This document shows, in pieces, positions 1 through 6,134 of a stretch of DNA of 10,795 nucleotides. Position 1 is the stretch's first letter. Each line of letters starts with the position of its first letter. The stretch comes from JAJXUB01 sp047974805. GTDB taxonomy: Bacteria > Actinomycetota > Actinomycetes > Actinomycetales > Dermatophilaceae. The stretch lies in contig JBKECS010000044.1 of the NCBI GenBank assembly GCA_047974805.1, positions 1 to 10,795 of the forward strand, written 5' to 3'. Made by a program: the position numbers and the translations under genes. The notes under the pieces were generated by a model. It had not been told where the DNA came from. It did not search any database and worked only from the letters and a program-made list of their open reading frames with translations.

Positions 1-43
1 TTGGCCCCCGGGATAGACCGGCACCACGGCTCGCCCACTCCGC

Positions 44-74
44 TTATGACTCACGTATGACGTCATACTAGAAT
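44..74 (+). promoter_or_regulatory. Candidate promoter with palindromic operator upstream of maoC
   Basis: A perfect 14-bp palindrome, GTATGACGTCATAC, lies at 55-68. It is flanked by a possible -35 (TTATGA, 44-49) and a possible -10 (TAGAAT, 69-74) with 19 bp between them. The palindrome would sit in the promoter spacer, the classical place for a repressor. The start codon at 92 follows a strong GGAGGAAGAG ribosome site (81-90). The palindrome is seen directly; the promoter boxes and the repressor role are inferred. The bases TATGACGT recur upstream of the acyl-CoA dehydrogenase gene (1286-1293). Confidence 0.45.
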
Positions 75-91
75 CAACATGGAGGAAGAGA

Positions 92-528
92 ATGTTTGAC
101 CGCTACTACGACGAGATGACCGTCGGTGACTCGAGAAGCTTCAGCGCCATCACGATCACCGAAGCTCACATCGTCAACTTCGCGGGTGTCACCGGGGACC
201 ATTTCAGTCTGCACATGGACGCCGAGTACGCCAAATCAACCCCGTTCAAGCAGAGAGTTGCCCACGGTCTATTGGTCCTCTCGTGTGGCGCTGGTCTCGT
301 TCCGATCCTCCCGGGCCGCATGCAAGCCTTCCTGGGAATGGACGAAGTGCGTTTCCTTGCACCAGTATTCATCGGCAACACCGTCCACCCGACGATGGAG
401 GTCCTTGACAAGAAGGACAAGACTCCTGGGGGTGTCGTCACCATCCTGGAGACGTTTAAAACCAGAATGACACTCCAGTCATCAGTGCCAAGATCAATAT
501 TTGGGTCGGGTCCAGCCCCAGCACCTGA
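92..528 (+). CDS. MaoC-type (R)-specific enoyl-CoA hydratase, apparently frameshifted near its C-terminus
   Basis: This is a hot-dog-fold hydratase of the MaoC/R-hydratase family, which adds water to a trans-2-enoyl-CoA. The family catalytic stretch is visible as GDHFSLHMDAEYA, with Asp36 and His41 as the probable catalytic pair, followed by PFKQRVAHGLL and the strand FLAPVFIGNTV. The ATG at 92 follows GGAGG by 6 nt. In the starting frame the protein changes character after Lys123 (458-460) and would run to 601, overlapping the next gene with a low-complexity, non-MaoC tail. In the -1 frame from base 460 the sequence reads NQNDTPVISAKINIWVG and so on to TGA at 526-528. That is a credible MaoC C-terminus and gives 145 residues, the usual family length. 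One missing A in the AAAA run (458-461) explains this. It may be a true mutation, making a pseudogene or altered protein, or a sequencing error. merR starts 26 bp after the restored stop, so the two genes are probably co-transcribed. Confidence 0.82.
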
Positions 529-554
529 CCCCCGCACCATACGGAGGAACCACG

Positions 555-1184
555 ATGCCGCGAGCGGCTGCACCCAGCAAGGGAGGGGCGGCAAGCCCTA
601 ACCCGGCCAAGCGGGCCGCATCGGCACGATCAACGGGGCGTTCGAGCGCCACGAGGTCGGCGTCGGGGAAGCCGCTGAAAGCAGCACCGGAGACCGCGCA
701 GGAGGCGGAGCCGATTGAACAGCTCAGTATCGGCGAGCTTGCCGAATTGACAGAGGTATCCACCAGGACCATTCGCTACTACGAGGAACTCGGCATCCTC
801 CCCGAACCGACGCGAACACCTGGTGGAACCCGGCGGTACCCGCGCGAGTACGCCTTCTACGTCGAGGGTGCCAAGCTCTTGAAACAACTGGGCTTCGGAC
901 TCGAAGAAATCGCCGAAATTGGTCAGTTCGCCCTAACCGGCGCGGCTGCCTCTGATCAGACCCGCGGGATCCTCAAGCGAAAACTTGCCGACCTGGACCA
1001 TCGCATCCGCGTCCTGACCAAGCTTTACGACGTGGTCGCCCAGGCTGCTGGAGGCTCACAGACTCAGGCCATGCCGGTCGGCAAGCTGCTTCAGTGGTTG
1101 TCGGCGTCTGCCGCGGAAGAAGAGGCCGAGGCGGCATCGAGCAACAAGCGGCGCGGCCGGACATCCCAGGGCACGAAAGGCTGA
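555..1184 (+). CDS. MerR-family transcriptional regulator with long basic tails
   Basis: This 209-residue protein has a MerR-type winged helix-turn-helix at about residues 57-95 (LSIGELAELTEVSTRTIRYY, then EELGILPEPTRTPGGTRRY). A helical region at about 98-165 could form the antiparallel coiled-coil dimerisation segment. The ATG at 555 is chosen because GGAGGAA (543-549) lies 5-6 nt before it; the frame stays open further upstream but has no comparable ribosome site. Residues 1-55 are an Ala/Ser/Lys/Arg/Pro-rich low-complexity extension, and the C-terminal 25 residues are acidic then basic (NKRRGRTSQGTKG). No cysteine-based metal site is visible, so a classical metal sensor is unlikely. It follows maoC closely and may control the neighbouring acyl-CoA genes; this is inferred from position only. 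Confidence 0.9.
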   Translation: MPRAAAPSKGGAASPNPAKRAASARSTGRSSATRSASGKPLKAAPETAQEAEPIEQLSIGELAELTEVSTRTIRYYEELGILPEPTRTPGGTRRYPREYAFYVEGAKLLKQLGFGLEEIAEIGQFALTGAAASDQTRGILKRKLADLDHRIRVLTKLYDVVAQAAGGSQTQAMPVGKLLQWLSASAAEEEAEAASSNKRRGRTSQGTKG

Positions 1185-1191
1185 CGCCAGC

Positions 1192-1213
1192 CCCGGGTGC
1201 CCTTCGCACCGGG
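1192..1213 (+). terminator. Hairpin just after merR, possible terminator
   Basis: The bases 1192-1213 can fold as CCCGGGTGC / CCTTC loop / GCACCGGG, giving 8 GC-rich pairs with one bulged G. The hairpin starts 8 nt after the merR stop. No clear U-tract follows (ACGCTGCTTT), so it is only a possible actinobacterial-type terminator or 3' stabiliser. It would separate the maoC-merR transcript from the acyl-CoA dehydrogenase gene. Confidence 0.4.
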
Positions 1214-1278
1214 ACGCTGCTTTCGCCAGTCCTATCCGTCAGACATTGCCGGACGCCGGAGGAAGGCGTAATCTATGC

Positions 1279-1318
1279 CTAGATATATGACGTTGAACGT
1301 TCCACGGTAGATCTAGAT
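1279..1318 (+). promoter_or_regulatory. Promoter/operator region upstream of acyl-CoA dehydrogenase
   Basis: The 146 bp between merR and the acyl-CoA dehydrogenase gene hold an AT-rich patch in otherwise GC-rich DNA. It contains CTAGAT (1279-1284) and its inverted partner ATCTAG (1311-1316), the palindromes TAGATCTA (1308-1315) and GAACGTTC (1295-1302), and a tandem ACGTT (1290-1294 and 1297-1301). TATGACGT (1286-1293) matches the maoC operator exactly. The gene has only a weak GGCGG ribosome site before its ATG at 1331. A regulated promoter is inferred; exact -35 and -10 boxes cannot be fixed. Confidence 0.4.
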
Positions 1319-1330
1319 AGGCGGCGGCTC

Positions 1331-2479
1331 ATGAAACGCAATCTGTTCGAGTCGGACCACGACGATTTCCGGGATGCCGCCCGACAGTTCGTCGACCGGC
1401 ATGTCGTTCCCAATTACGACCAGTGGGAGCAGGACGGCCTTGTCGATCGTGGCGTGTGGACGCTGGCCGGAGAATCCGGATTTCTCGGTATGTCCGTCCC
1501 CGAGGAGTACGGGGGCGGCGGGGTCGCCGACTGGCGGTATAACGCGATCTTCGTCGAAGAGCTGTCCCGCGTCGGAGCGGTCTCGTTGAGCTCGGGCTTC
1601 GGTCTGCACAACGATGTGGTCGCGCCCTACCTGTTGGAGTTGTCGACCGAGGAACAACGCAAGCGGTGGTTGCCCAAGTTCTGCACCGGGGAGACCATCA
1701 GCGCTATCGCTATGACCGAGCCGGGCGCCGGGAGCGACCTGAAGGCGGTGCGCACTACCGCCGTGGTAGATGGTGATGACTTCATCATCAATGGCACCAA
1801 GACGTTCATCACCAACGGCATTCATGCCGATCTCGTCATCGTCGTTGCCAAAACCAACCCCGAAGCCGGCGCGAAAGGCATCAGCCTCATCGTCGTCGAA
1901 CGCGGGACTCCCGGCTTCGAGCGTGGGCGCAAGCTGGCCAAGGCCGGGATGCACTCACAGGACACGGCTGAGTTGGTCTTCACTGACGTCCGGGTGCCCA
2001 AGGCCAACCTCCTGGGACAGCTCGACAACGGCTTCGTTCACCTCATGCATAACCTCCCCATGGAACGCCTCTCGATCGCCGTGGTGGCCGTTAGCGCTGC
2101 CCAGGCGGCACTGGAGTGGACGATCCAGTACTGCCAGGACCGCAAGGCATTCGGGCAGCCGATCGGCAGCTTCCAGAACAGCAGGTTCCAGCTTGCCGAG
2201 ATGGCCACCGAACTGGATATCGCGCAGAACTTCATCGACCGCTGCATCACCGAACTCAATGCCGGCACGCTGACTCCCGTCGATGCCGCCAAGGCAAAGT
2301 GGTGGACGACCGAACTCCAGAAGCGCGTCATGGACACCTGCCTGCAACTCCACGGCGGCTACGGCTACATGGACGAGTACCCCATCTCCCGCGCCTGGCG
2401 CGATGGTCGCATCCAGTGCGTCTACGGCGGCACGACCGAGATCATGAAGGAAATCATCGGTCGCGACCTGGGGTTCTGA
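1331..2479 (+). CDS. Acyl-CoA dehydrogenase (FadE-type)
   Basis: This FAD-dependent enzyme puts a trans-2,3 double bond into an acyl-CoA, passing electrons to an electron-transfer flavoprotein. At 382 residues it has the standard length. The family signatures are clear: AIAMTEPGAGSDLKA (126-139) for FAD and substrate binding, CQDRKAFGQPIGSFQ (268-282), and a C-terminal LQLHGGYGYMDEYPISRAWR (339-358) followed by VYGGTTEIMKEIIGRDL. The usual medium-chain catalytic Glu position (YEGT) is Gly here (YGGT, 365-368). Glu245 in PMERLSIAV matches the alternative catalytic base used by isovaleryl-CoA and long-chain enzymes, so activity is expected. Branched-chain, long-chain and citronellyl-like acyl-CoAs are all possible substrates. 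It converges with the TetR gene, with only 15 bp between the stops and no obvious terminator. Confidence 0.95.
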   Translation: MKRNLFESDHDDFRDAARQFVDRHVVPNYDQWEQDGLVDRGVWTLAGESGFLGMSVPEEYGGGGVADWRYNAIFVEELSRVGAVSLSSGFGLHNDVVAPYLLELSTEEQRKRWLPKFCTGETISAIAMTEPGAGSDLKAVRTTAVVDGDDFIINGTKTFITNGIHADLVIVVAKTNPEAGAKGISLIVVERGTPGFERGRKLAKAGMHSQDTAELVFTDVRVPKANLLGQLDNGFVHLMHNLPMERLSIAVVAVSAAQAALEWTIQYCQDRKAFGQPIGSFQNSRFQLAEMATELDIAQNFIDRCITELNAGTLTPVDAAKAKWWTTELQKRVMDTCLQLHGGYGYMDEYPISRAWRDGRIQCVYGGTTEIMKEIIGRDLGF

Positions 2480-2494
2480 CCCAGCCGACGGACC

Positions 2495-3106
2495 TCAGCG
2501 GCACTCACTTCGAGGCCGGAGCCCGTTCACCACAAACTCCACCAGATCATCCTCGGCAAGTTGTCCAGGGCGAGCGGAGTCGTAGGCCAGCGCATACGCC
2601 CCACACGCACCGACAACGATATTGGCGGCGAACGAGGGCTGGAGTGTCGCGAACTCACCGGCGGCGATTCCTGACTCGATGAGGCGACGAATCGCCTTGG
2701 TGTACCGGTGGTCCAAGACCTGGAATTCGGGAGGGGCCGTGATGGACCGGAACTGGGCCACATAGATGGAGATCGCCGGATAGTACTCCCGCGTGTTGTT
2801 CGCGTAGTGACGCACGATCAGCTCCACCTGTGTCGTTGCCGTCAACCCCCGGTCCTGCACCTGTTCGGCATGATCGACGGCGTCGCGATAGGGCGGCAGT
2901 ACGATGTCGAACAGCAACGACGACTTGGTCGGCACATAGTGATAGAGGCTGGCCTTGGTGATCCCGAGCGCCTCGGCCACATCGTCCATCCGGGTTCCGG
3001 CATAGCCCCGGGCAAGGAACTGGGCCGCCGCCGCCGCGTGGATGTCGCTGCGCGTCTTTCGTGGGCGCCCGCTGGGCCGACCGGGACCACGTCCGTCACC
3101 AGTCAT
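2495..3106 (-). CDS. TetR/AcrR-family transcriptional regulator
   Basis: This 203-residue protein has a typical N-terminal TetR DNA-binding domain. A basic GPGRPSGRPRKTRSD leader precedes the helix-turn-helix at about residues 22-66, with TRMDDVAEALGITKASLYHY and VPTKSSLLFDIV clearly matching the family. The C-terminal three quarters is the variable ligand and dimerisation domain; in such catabolic clusters the ligand is often an acyl-CoA. Its ATG overlaps the SDR stop as ATGA (3103-3106), so translation is probably coupled. It is the last gene of the minus-strand operon, which suggests autoregulation through the operon promoter near 6040-6075. Target sites and ligand are inferred, not seen. 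Confidence 0.93.
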   Translation of the reverse strand: MTGDGRGPGRPSGRPRKTRSDIHAAAAAQFLARGYAGTRMDDVAEALGITKASLYHYVPTKSSLLFDIVLPPYRDAVDHAEQVQDRGLTATTQVELIVRHYANNTREYYPAISIYVAQFRSITAPPEFQVLDHRYTKAIRRLIESGIAAGEFATLQPSFAANIVVGACGAYALAYDSARPGQLAEDDLVEFVVNGLRPRSECR

Positions 3107-3855
3107 TTCGTCAAGGCCCCGCCGTCCACCGGCAGCACGACTCCCGTGATGTAGCTCGCCCGGTGCGACGCGAGGAACTCCACGGCATCGGCAATCTCCT
3201 CAGCGCGGCCCAAACGCCCCAGCGGGATCAGCCGGGTCAACCTCTGCTTGCCTTCCGGCGTGCCTCCGGTCAGTCCCGATGACATCGGTGTGTCGACGTA
3301 CCCTGGCGCCACGGCGTTGACGCGTATGCCGCGAGGAGCCAACTCGTGCGCCAAGGCCCGCGTCATCGCGTCGAGAGCTCCCTTGGTCGTGCTGTAGACG
3401 GTGACGCCCGGGGCCCCGTGCCGGTGGGCGGCGATGCTGCTGACATTCACCACGGAGCCACCGTCTTCTAAGTCCGGGGCCAGGTCCCGCACGAGGCGCA
3501 GAGAGGCGGCAACGTTGGTCGCCAAACTCTCAGCGATCCGGTCGTCGTCCAGCTCAGACAACGGGAATCCATTGAGCACCGCGGCGCAGTTGACCAGGAT
3601 CCGGGGCCGGCCCGATGATCGCGCGATAGCCAAGGCCTCCCCGACCTCGTGCGGACTGGTGATGTCGCACACGCGCCACGTTATCGAGTCGGGCCGCCCC
3701 GGCGGAACTGGAGGCTGCGTCAGGTCCAGGGCGAGCACGGCGTGTCCCTCGGCGGCGAGCCGCCGTGCGATGGCGTTGCCGATCCCCCTGGCCCCTCCGG
3801 TCACCACGGCGACGCTGGTTGAGCTCTGGGAGGTGGCGTCCCTGGGTTCAGTCAC
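3103..3855 (-). CDS. Short-chain dehydrogenase/reductase (FabG-like)
   Basis: This 250-residue classical SDR is probably a 3-hydroxyacyl-CoA or alcohol dehydrogenase. Visible motifs are TGGARGIG (19-26, cofactor loop), Asp44 at the end of the second strand (ALDLT, favouring NAD over NADP), LVNCAAVL (the NNAG position), Asn114, Ser140 in VNVSSIAA, and YSTTK with Tyr154 and Lys158. RVNAVAPGYVDTPM and GVVLPVDGG complete the C-terminal half. The GTG at 3855 is preferred because AAGGAAGG lies about 9-10 nt upstream. A GTG at 3864 that overlaps the upstream stop as GTGA is the alternative and adds three residues. The frame stays open further upstream, but only as a shadow of the hydratase gene. In the pathway it would oxidise the hydroxyacyl intermediate made by a hydratase; the direction and substrate are inferred. 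Confidence 0.92.
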   Translation of the reverse strand: MTEPRDATSQSSTSVAVVTGGARGIGNAIARRLAAEGHAVLALDLTQPPVPPGRPDSITWRVCDITSPHEVGEALAIARSSGRPRILVNCAAVLNGFPLSELDDDRIAESLATNVAASLRLVRDLAPDLEDGGSVVNVSSIAAHRHGAPGVTVYSTTKGALDAMTRALAHELAPRGIRVNAVAPGYVDTPMSSGLTGGTPEGKQRLTRLIPLGRLGRAEEIADAVEFLASHRASYITGVVLPVDGGALTK

Positions 3856-3860
3856 CGGAC

Positions 3861-4625
3861 TCACCCTTCCTTGACCTGAGCACGGTAACCGCGCACCCGG
3901 TTGCGGACGTCCTCGCTGACCAGCAAGCGCCCCTGGACCACCGCCTCGTAGTCGTCGATCTCCGTCGCGGCGTCCACTCGCAGCCCTGCCCACATGTTGG
4001 CCCGGGTCCCCGCGACGGCGCCAGGGGACAGGGCGGCGATCTCGTGGGCCAGTTGCGTCGCCGCTGCTTCAGGCTCGGGGCTGATCCTGGTCGCCAGACC
4101 CATCGCCTGGGCCTCGGTCGCCGACACGCGGCTGCCTGTCACGAGGATGTCCAAGGCCCGTGACGGGCCGACGATCCTGGGAAGGCTGTAGGTCAAGCCG
4201 AAGTCCGGTACCAGGCCGAGCGAGACGAAAGGGGCCCAGAACTGTGCGCTCGGTCCGACGATGCGCAGGTCGCATGCCGCTGCGAGCCCGAATCCCCCAC
4301 CGACGGCGTGGCCGTCGACAGCCGCGATGGTCGGCACCGGAGAGTTGAGCAGCAGGCGCGCGGCGCGACAGGCTTCGCGGACCCACTGGACGGCTTCCGA
4401 CTCCTCGCGCAGATTCCACGCGGAGGCCTGCGCCAGGTCGGCGCCGGCACAAAACGTCGTCCCTGCGGCGGCGACGACAATGACGCGCGCCGCGCGGGCG
4501 CATTCCTCGACGGCACCGGGCAGGTCTCGCAAGAGCATGTCGTCATTCATCGCGTTCAGGGACTCCGGCCGGTTGAGCCGGATGGTCGCGACATCATCGG
4601 CAATGTCGAAGTCAACGGTGCTCAT
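3861..4625 (-). CDS. Enoyl-CoA hydratase/isomerase (crotonase) family protein
   Basis: This 254-residue crotonase-fold enzyme acts on an acyl-CoA thioester. The oxyanion-hole segments are TTFCAGADL (56-64) and DGHAVGGGFGLAAACDLR (104-121). The two glutamates of canonical enoyl-CoA hydratases are absent: by alignment from memory with rat mitochondrial hydratase, Phe133 (APFVSLGLVP) takes the place of Glu144 and Asp159 (RALDILVTG) that of Glu164. Asp141 in VPDFGLTY sits where PaaG-type isomerases carry a functional Asp. A double-bond isomerase or other crotonase reaction is therefore at least as likely as hydration. The ATG at 4625 lies one base after the stop of the FAD enzyme, so the two are tightly coupled. 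Family membership is sure; the reaction is not. Confidence 0.93.
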   Translation of the reverse strand: MSTVDFDIADDVATIRLNRPESLNAMNDDMLLRDLPGAVEECARAARVIVVAAAGTTFCAGADLAQASAWNLREESEAVQWVREACRAARLLLNSPVPTIAAVDGHAVGGGFGLAAACDLRIVGPSAQFWAPFVSLGLVPDFGLTYSLPRIVGPSRALDILVTGSRVSATEAQAMGLATRISPEPEAAATQLAHEIAALSPGAVAGTRANMWAGLRVDAATEIDDYEAVVQGRLLVSEDVRNRVRGYRAQVKEG

Positions 4626-4626
4626 G

Positions 4627-6003
4627 TCAGTACCGCCACGTCCCGTCCAGCCCGGCGACCCGTCGGCCCAGGACCAACTCCGCGCAGGTCAACCCGGAAC
4701 GGGCCGCCCGATCGATCCCAACGGATCGACTGCGGAATGTGTCCCCTCCGCAAATGAGTCCCTCGACGCCGGGAACCACGTTGTGCGGCCGCATCGCTCC
4801 AACCAGTCCCGGTCGAGCTTTCAGCCCAAAGTTGGTGATGACATGGCGGACTCTGAAGGTCGAATCGCGCAGCGCCGGATACATCTCCTCCATGTCCGCC
4901 TCAAACTTCCGCATTAACGTGTCCAGAGTCATCCGGTCGGCCACGGTCGGCAAGTCGCACGCAATCCCGCATACGAAGAGGGCCGCGTCGTCCGGCGCCG
5001 TGCCCGGATCGAGTTCGGAGTGGGTATAGGCGAACCCCGGAAGCCCGGTCCGGGGTGTGGCGAACCAGGCCGCCAGTTCTCGGGGCGAGTTGACAAAGAC
5101 TGGCCCAGGCATTGCGGCATAGAAGCCCAGCCAACTGCCCCGCGCCTCGTCACCGGTCATGCGCTTGATCAGCTCCAGGTACCACTCCGGGACCCGATCG
5201 GTAGGCAGCAGGCTCAGCACCTCCCATACGGGCAAGGTGAGAATCACGGCGTCGGCTTCGATCTTCTCCACCGGAAGGAACTCGTTGGGCATCTGCCGAC
5301 TGCCTCTCTCGACAAAGACGCCGTCGATCCGATCGCCATCGAGCGACAGCCCGGCCACTTCGACGTTGCGCTGGACATGCGCACCGTGTCGTTCGGCCAT
5401 CGACCCGACCGATTCAAAGAGCGCGTCGAATCCGCCGACCGGGACGTAGGAGTACCCCGGCTTTCGCTGTTCGCGAAGATGCAGCGAGCGGACGAAGAGG
5501 TTGTCGCTGGCCGAGTGATCCTGCGGCGCGCCGGTCTGGCCCTCAAGGACCGCCATGAATTCGAACAGGCCGATGACTCCCTCATGGGACGTGCGGCGTT
5601 CCAGCCACGATCGCAGCGTCGTTTGGTCGAATTGATCGAGATCGGACAAATCGAGGTCTGCCATCTCGGCGGCCACCTTGGCAAAGTCCTCGCGTCCCGA
5701 GCCGTACACCTCGGCTGCGCTCCGCCAGCGGTCGTGCGCCCAAATCGCCATGCCATCGTTCGGCTCTCCATGGACCATGTCGATCCCCAGGTGGCGAAGG
5801 ATGGCGGTCAACCCGCTGCCGGGGTCCTCCAACAGGTGCGGTCCCCATTGCAGCTTGTAGCCCTGGATATCGAAATAGCGAGCCCGGCCGGCGAGTCCAC
5901 TGTCCCGCTCCAGCAGCAGCACGCTCTTGCCTTCGTTGGCCAGCAGTGCGGCGGCCACCGATCCAGCCGCTCCTCCCCCAACGACGATGACGTCATATGC
6001 CAT
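4627..6003 (-). CDS. FAD-dependent oxidoreductase (phytoene desaturase/amine oxidase-like)
   Basis: This 458-residue flavoprotein starts with a dinucleotide-binding motif, DVIVVGGGAAGSVAA (GxGxxG at 9-14), with acidic Glu32 at the end of the next strand (VLLLERD). The C-terminal segment GLICGGDTFRSRSVGIDRAA (415-434) is the second FAD-binding motif of the COG1233 group, which includes carotenoid desaturases and related oxidoreductases. No signal peptide or transmembrane helix is evident, so it is probably cytoplasmic or membrane-associated. The ATG at 6003 has GAGGTGG about 7-8 nt upstream. It is the first gene of the four-gene minus-strand operon and faces the divergent LLM gene across 131 bp. 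Desaturation of a ring or chain of the pathway substrate is a reasonable inference; carotenoid synthesis is unlikely because no other crt gene is nearby. Confidence 0.88.
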   Translation of the reverse strand: MAYDVIVVGGGAAGSVAAALLANEGKSVLLLERDSGLAGRARYFDIQGYKLQWGPHLLEDPGSGLTAILRHLGIDMVHGEPNDGMAIWAHDRWRSAAEVYGSGREDFAKVAAEMADLDLSDLDQFDQTTLRSWLERRTSHEGVIGLFEFMAVLEGQTGAPQDHSASDNLFVRSLHLREQRKPGYSYVPVGGFDALFESVGSMAERHGAHVQRNVEVAGLSLDGDRIDGVFVERGSRQMPNEFLPVEKIEADAVILTLPVWEVLSLLPTDRVPEWYLELIKRMTGDEARGSWLGFYAAMPGPVFVNSPRELAAWFATPRTGLPGFAYTHSELDPGTAPDDAALFVCGIACDLPTVADRMTLDTLMRKFEADMEEMYPALRDSTFRVRHVITNFGLKARPGLVGAMRPHNVVPGVEGLICGGDTFRSRSVGIDRAARSGLTCAELVLGRRVAGLDGTWRY

Positions 6004-6040
6004 TGCGAATCCACCTCATCCTTGAAAATCGACCGACCAG

Positions 6041-6075
6041 TAGATAAATTAGACGTAATACGTTAATTTTGTCTA
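6041..6075. promoter_or_regulatory. Divergent promoter with large imperfect palindromic operator
   Basis: Between the FAD enzyme (minus, start 6003) and the LLM enzyme (plus, start 6135) lies an AT-rich imperfect palindrome. Its core ACGTA-A-TACGT (6053-6063) is perfect. Outside it AAATTA (6046-6051) pairs with TAATTT (6064-6069) if one G at 6052 is bulged, and TAGA (6041-6044) pairs with TCTA (6072-6075). Such a site could block both divergent promoters, for example through the TetR product at the end of the minus operon. TACGTTAA (6059-6066) recurs upstream of the MFS gene on the opposite strand. The symmetry is seen; the regulator is inferred. Confidence 0.5.
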
Positions 6076-6134
6076 GGGTCTGGCAGCGATACGGGCCATG
6101 GCGCCGCCGCCCGGGAACCCCGGAAGGATCAGCT

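Noticed and set aside
455..463. Programmed -1 ribosomal frameshifting in maoC
   Set aside because: The codons are TTT AAA ACC; slipping back one base would put the Lys tRNA on TAA, and no X-XXY-YYZ heptamer or clear downstream structure is present. A base loss or sequencing error is simpler.
2708..3154. Plus-strand open frame over the TetR gene
   Set aside because: Antisense to a TetR gene with a clear helix-turn-helix; no domain and no good start signal.
4627..6003. Carotenoid phytoene desaturase (CrtI)
   Set aside because: It shares the FAD motifs of that group, but no crtB, crtE or other carotenoid gene is nearby and the operon partners are acyl-CoA enzymes.
5020..6066. Long open frame of 348 codons on the plus strand
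   Set aside because: It is antisense to the FAD oxidoreductase gene, which has clear motifs; long shadow frames are common in high-GC DNA.
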